From positions 9,424,001 to 9,488,000 of the forward strand of contig OZ231128.1 in the NCBI GenBank assembly GCA_965153355.1: a stretch of DNA of 64,000 bases, in the 5' to 3' direction. Shown here in pieces: positions 63,280 to 64,000 of this stretch (within the stretch, counting starts at the first letter, position 1; each line of letters opens with the position of its first letter). Source of the stretch: Flaccisagitta enflata (lineage: Eukaryota; Chaetognatha; Sagittoidea; Aphragmophora). The translations under genes and the position numbers were made by a program. The notes below the pieces were generated by a model that saw only the letters and a program-made list of their open reading frames with translations, searched no databases and was not told where the DNA came from.

Positions 63280-64000
63280 TCCTAATCGTCACCAAAGGCT
63301 GTATAAAAGTAGAAATTGTTTTTTTTTAAGTCAGTCATCTGAGTTATTTGGGCTCATTTGGCTTGGTTTTCTTTCGTTATCAAATAATGCGGAATGATTA
63401 GCGATAACCTTGGGGACATAAAAAATGGCGGATTTTGGAAAACTAATTCTATTTACTTTAAATTGAGAAAAACTATAAAAAATTGGTGACCATTTTGAAG
63501 CTCTGCGAAAGATCTTTCAAATGAGACGTTGCTGGTTGTCCTAGCTTTTTTCGTTTAGAAATGGCACTGGGATGAAAACAGGTTGTCTGGAATTTGAGAA
63601 TTCACAAAAGGATTTGCATGTTTTTGTTTGTTGAAACATAGAAACTAAACGCTTTGAGTAAGAAATTCGTTCTTGGCGCCATTTTGAAGAAAATTCGAAG
63701 CTCTTTAATTTGCTCATGGATATCAAGTAGCTGTGGCAATTCTGAAATGCATTATTAAGAAAAACGTTGAAACAAAAATTGCTAATCGAAAAAAAGACAA
63801 CATTTGCCCTTTTTCCAATCTGTGATATTTTTCTTCAAACCTATGCCATTTCTAAACGAATAAAGCTACAGATACCAGACACGACTCAAATGAAAGATTT
63901 TTTGAAGGGCTTTACAGGCATCACCAATTTTAATCCATTTTTCTTACTTTATATTGCGTTATGGTTCAAAAGAAAGGTTTCAAAAATCCGCCATTTTTTT
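63280..64000. mobile_element. Partial palindromic element related to the 1.45-kb foldback
   Basis: 63830-63930 resembles 14455-14560 (atgccatttctaaa, then taccag, then aaatgaaag, then gaagggctt). The same words occur inverted at 63480-63590. The element runs off the right edge. Confidence 0.5.

Overview
The window is nuclear DNA of an invertebrate animal; the clade cannot be settled from the sequence. The evidence is spliced genes with GT-AG introns, three metazoan multidomain signalling genes on the + strand, and intergenic DNA packed with microsatellites (mostly GA/TC), minisatellites and small non-autonomous transposons. No rRNA, tRNA, CRISPR array or bacterial-type operon was recognised.

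Layout. (1) 1-15368 is the left arm of a giant imperfect palindrome. (2) 15369-24794 is the unique spacer. It carries the C-terminal part of an RNF123/KPC1-like ubiquitin ligase (17286-20143) and a PDZ + coiled-coil + WW gene resembling syntaxin-binding protein 4/Synip (21629-24851). (3) 24795-40465 is the right arm, the reverse complement of the left arm with indels; it also holds a third, direct copy of one left-arm segment (38205-39645). The left arm runs off the window, so the outer end of the palindrome is not seen. (4) 40466-50407 is gene-poor repeat DNA. (5) 50528-57833 is a PDZRN3/PDZRN4 (LNX3)-like gene in four exons, with very long glutamine tracts encoded almost purely by CAA. (6) 57834-64000 is gene-free repeat DNA.

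Because the two arms share an ancestor, each serves as an empty-site control for insertions in the other. At least eight insertions can be delimited this way, several with clear TA target duplications. Two element families stand out. One begins with a hairpin whose stem differs between subfamilies in a compensated way (TCGCG, ATGCG and GTGCG types), and the same sequence recurs in complement near the 3' end. The other starts GGGCAGCGG and encloses a roughly 20-bp minisatellite; the inner junction of the palindrome lies in a G/C run inside members of this second family.

The three genes are unrelated in pathway, although RNF123 and PDZRN3 relatives are both ubiquitin ligases. The RNF123-like frame is broken by a 26-bp tandem duplication just before its RING finger, and no upstream SPRY exons are visible, so it may be a damaged or partial copy. 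Divergence and coordinates were judged by eye; repeat edges are approximate unless a target duplication is named.
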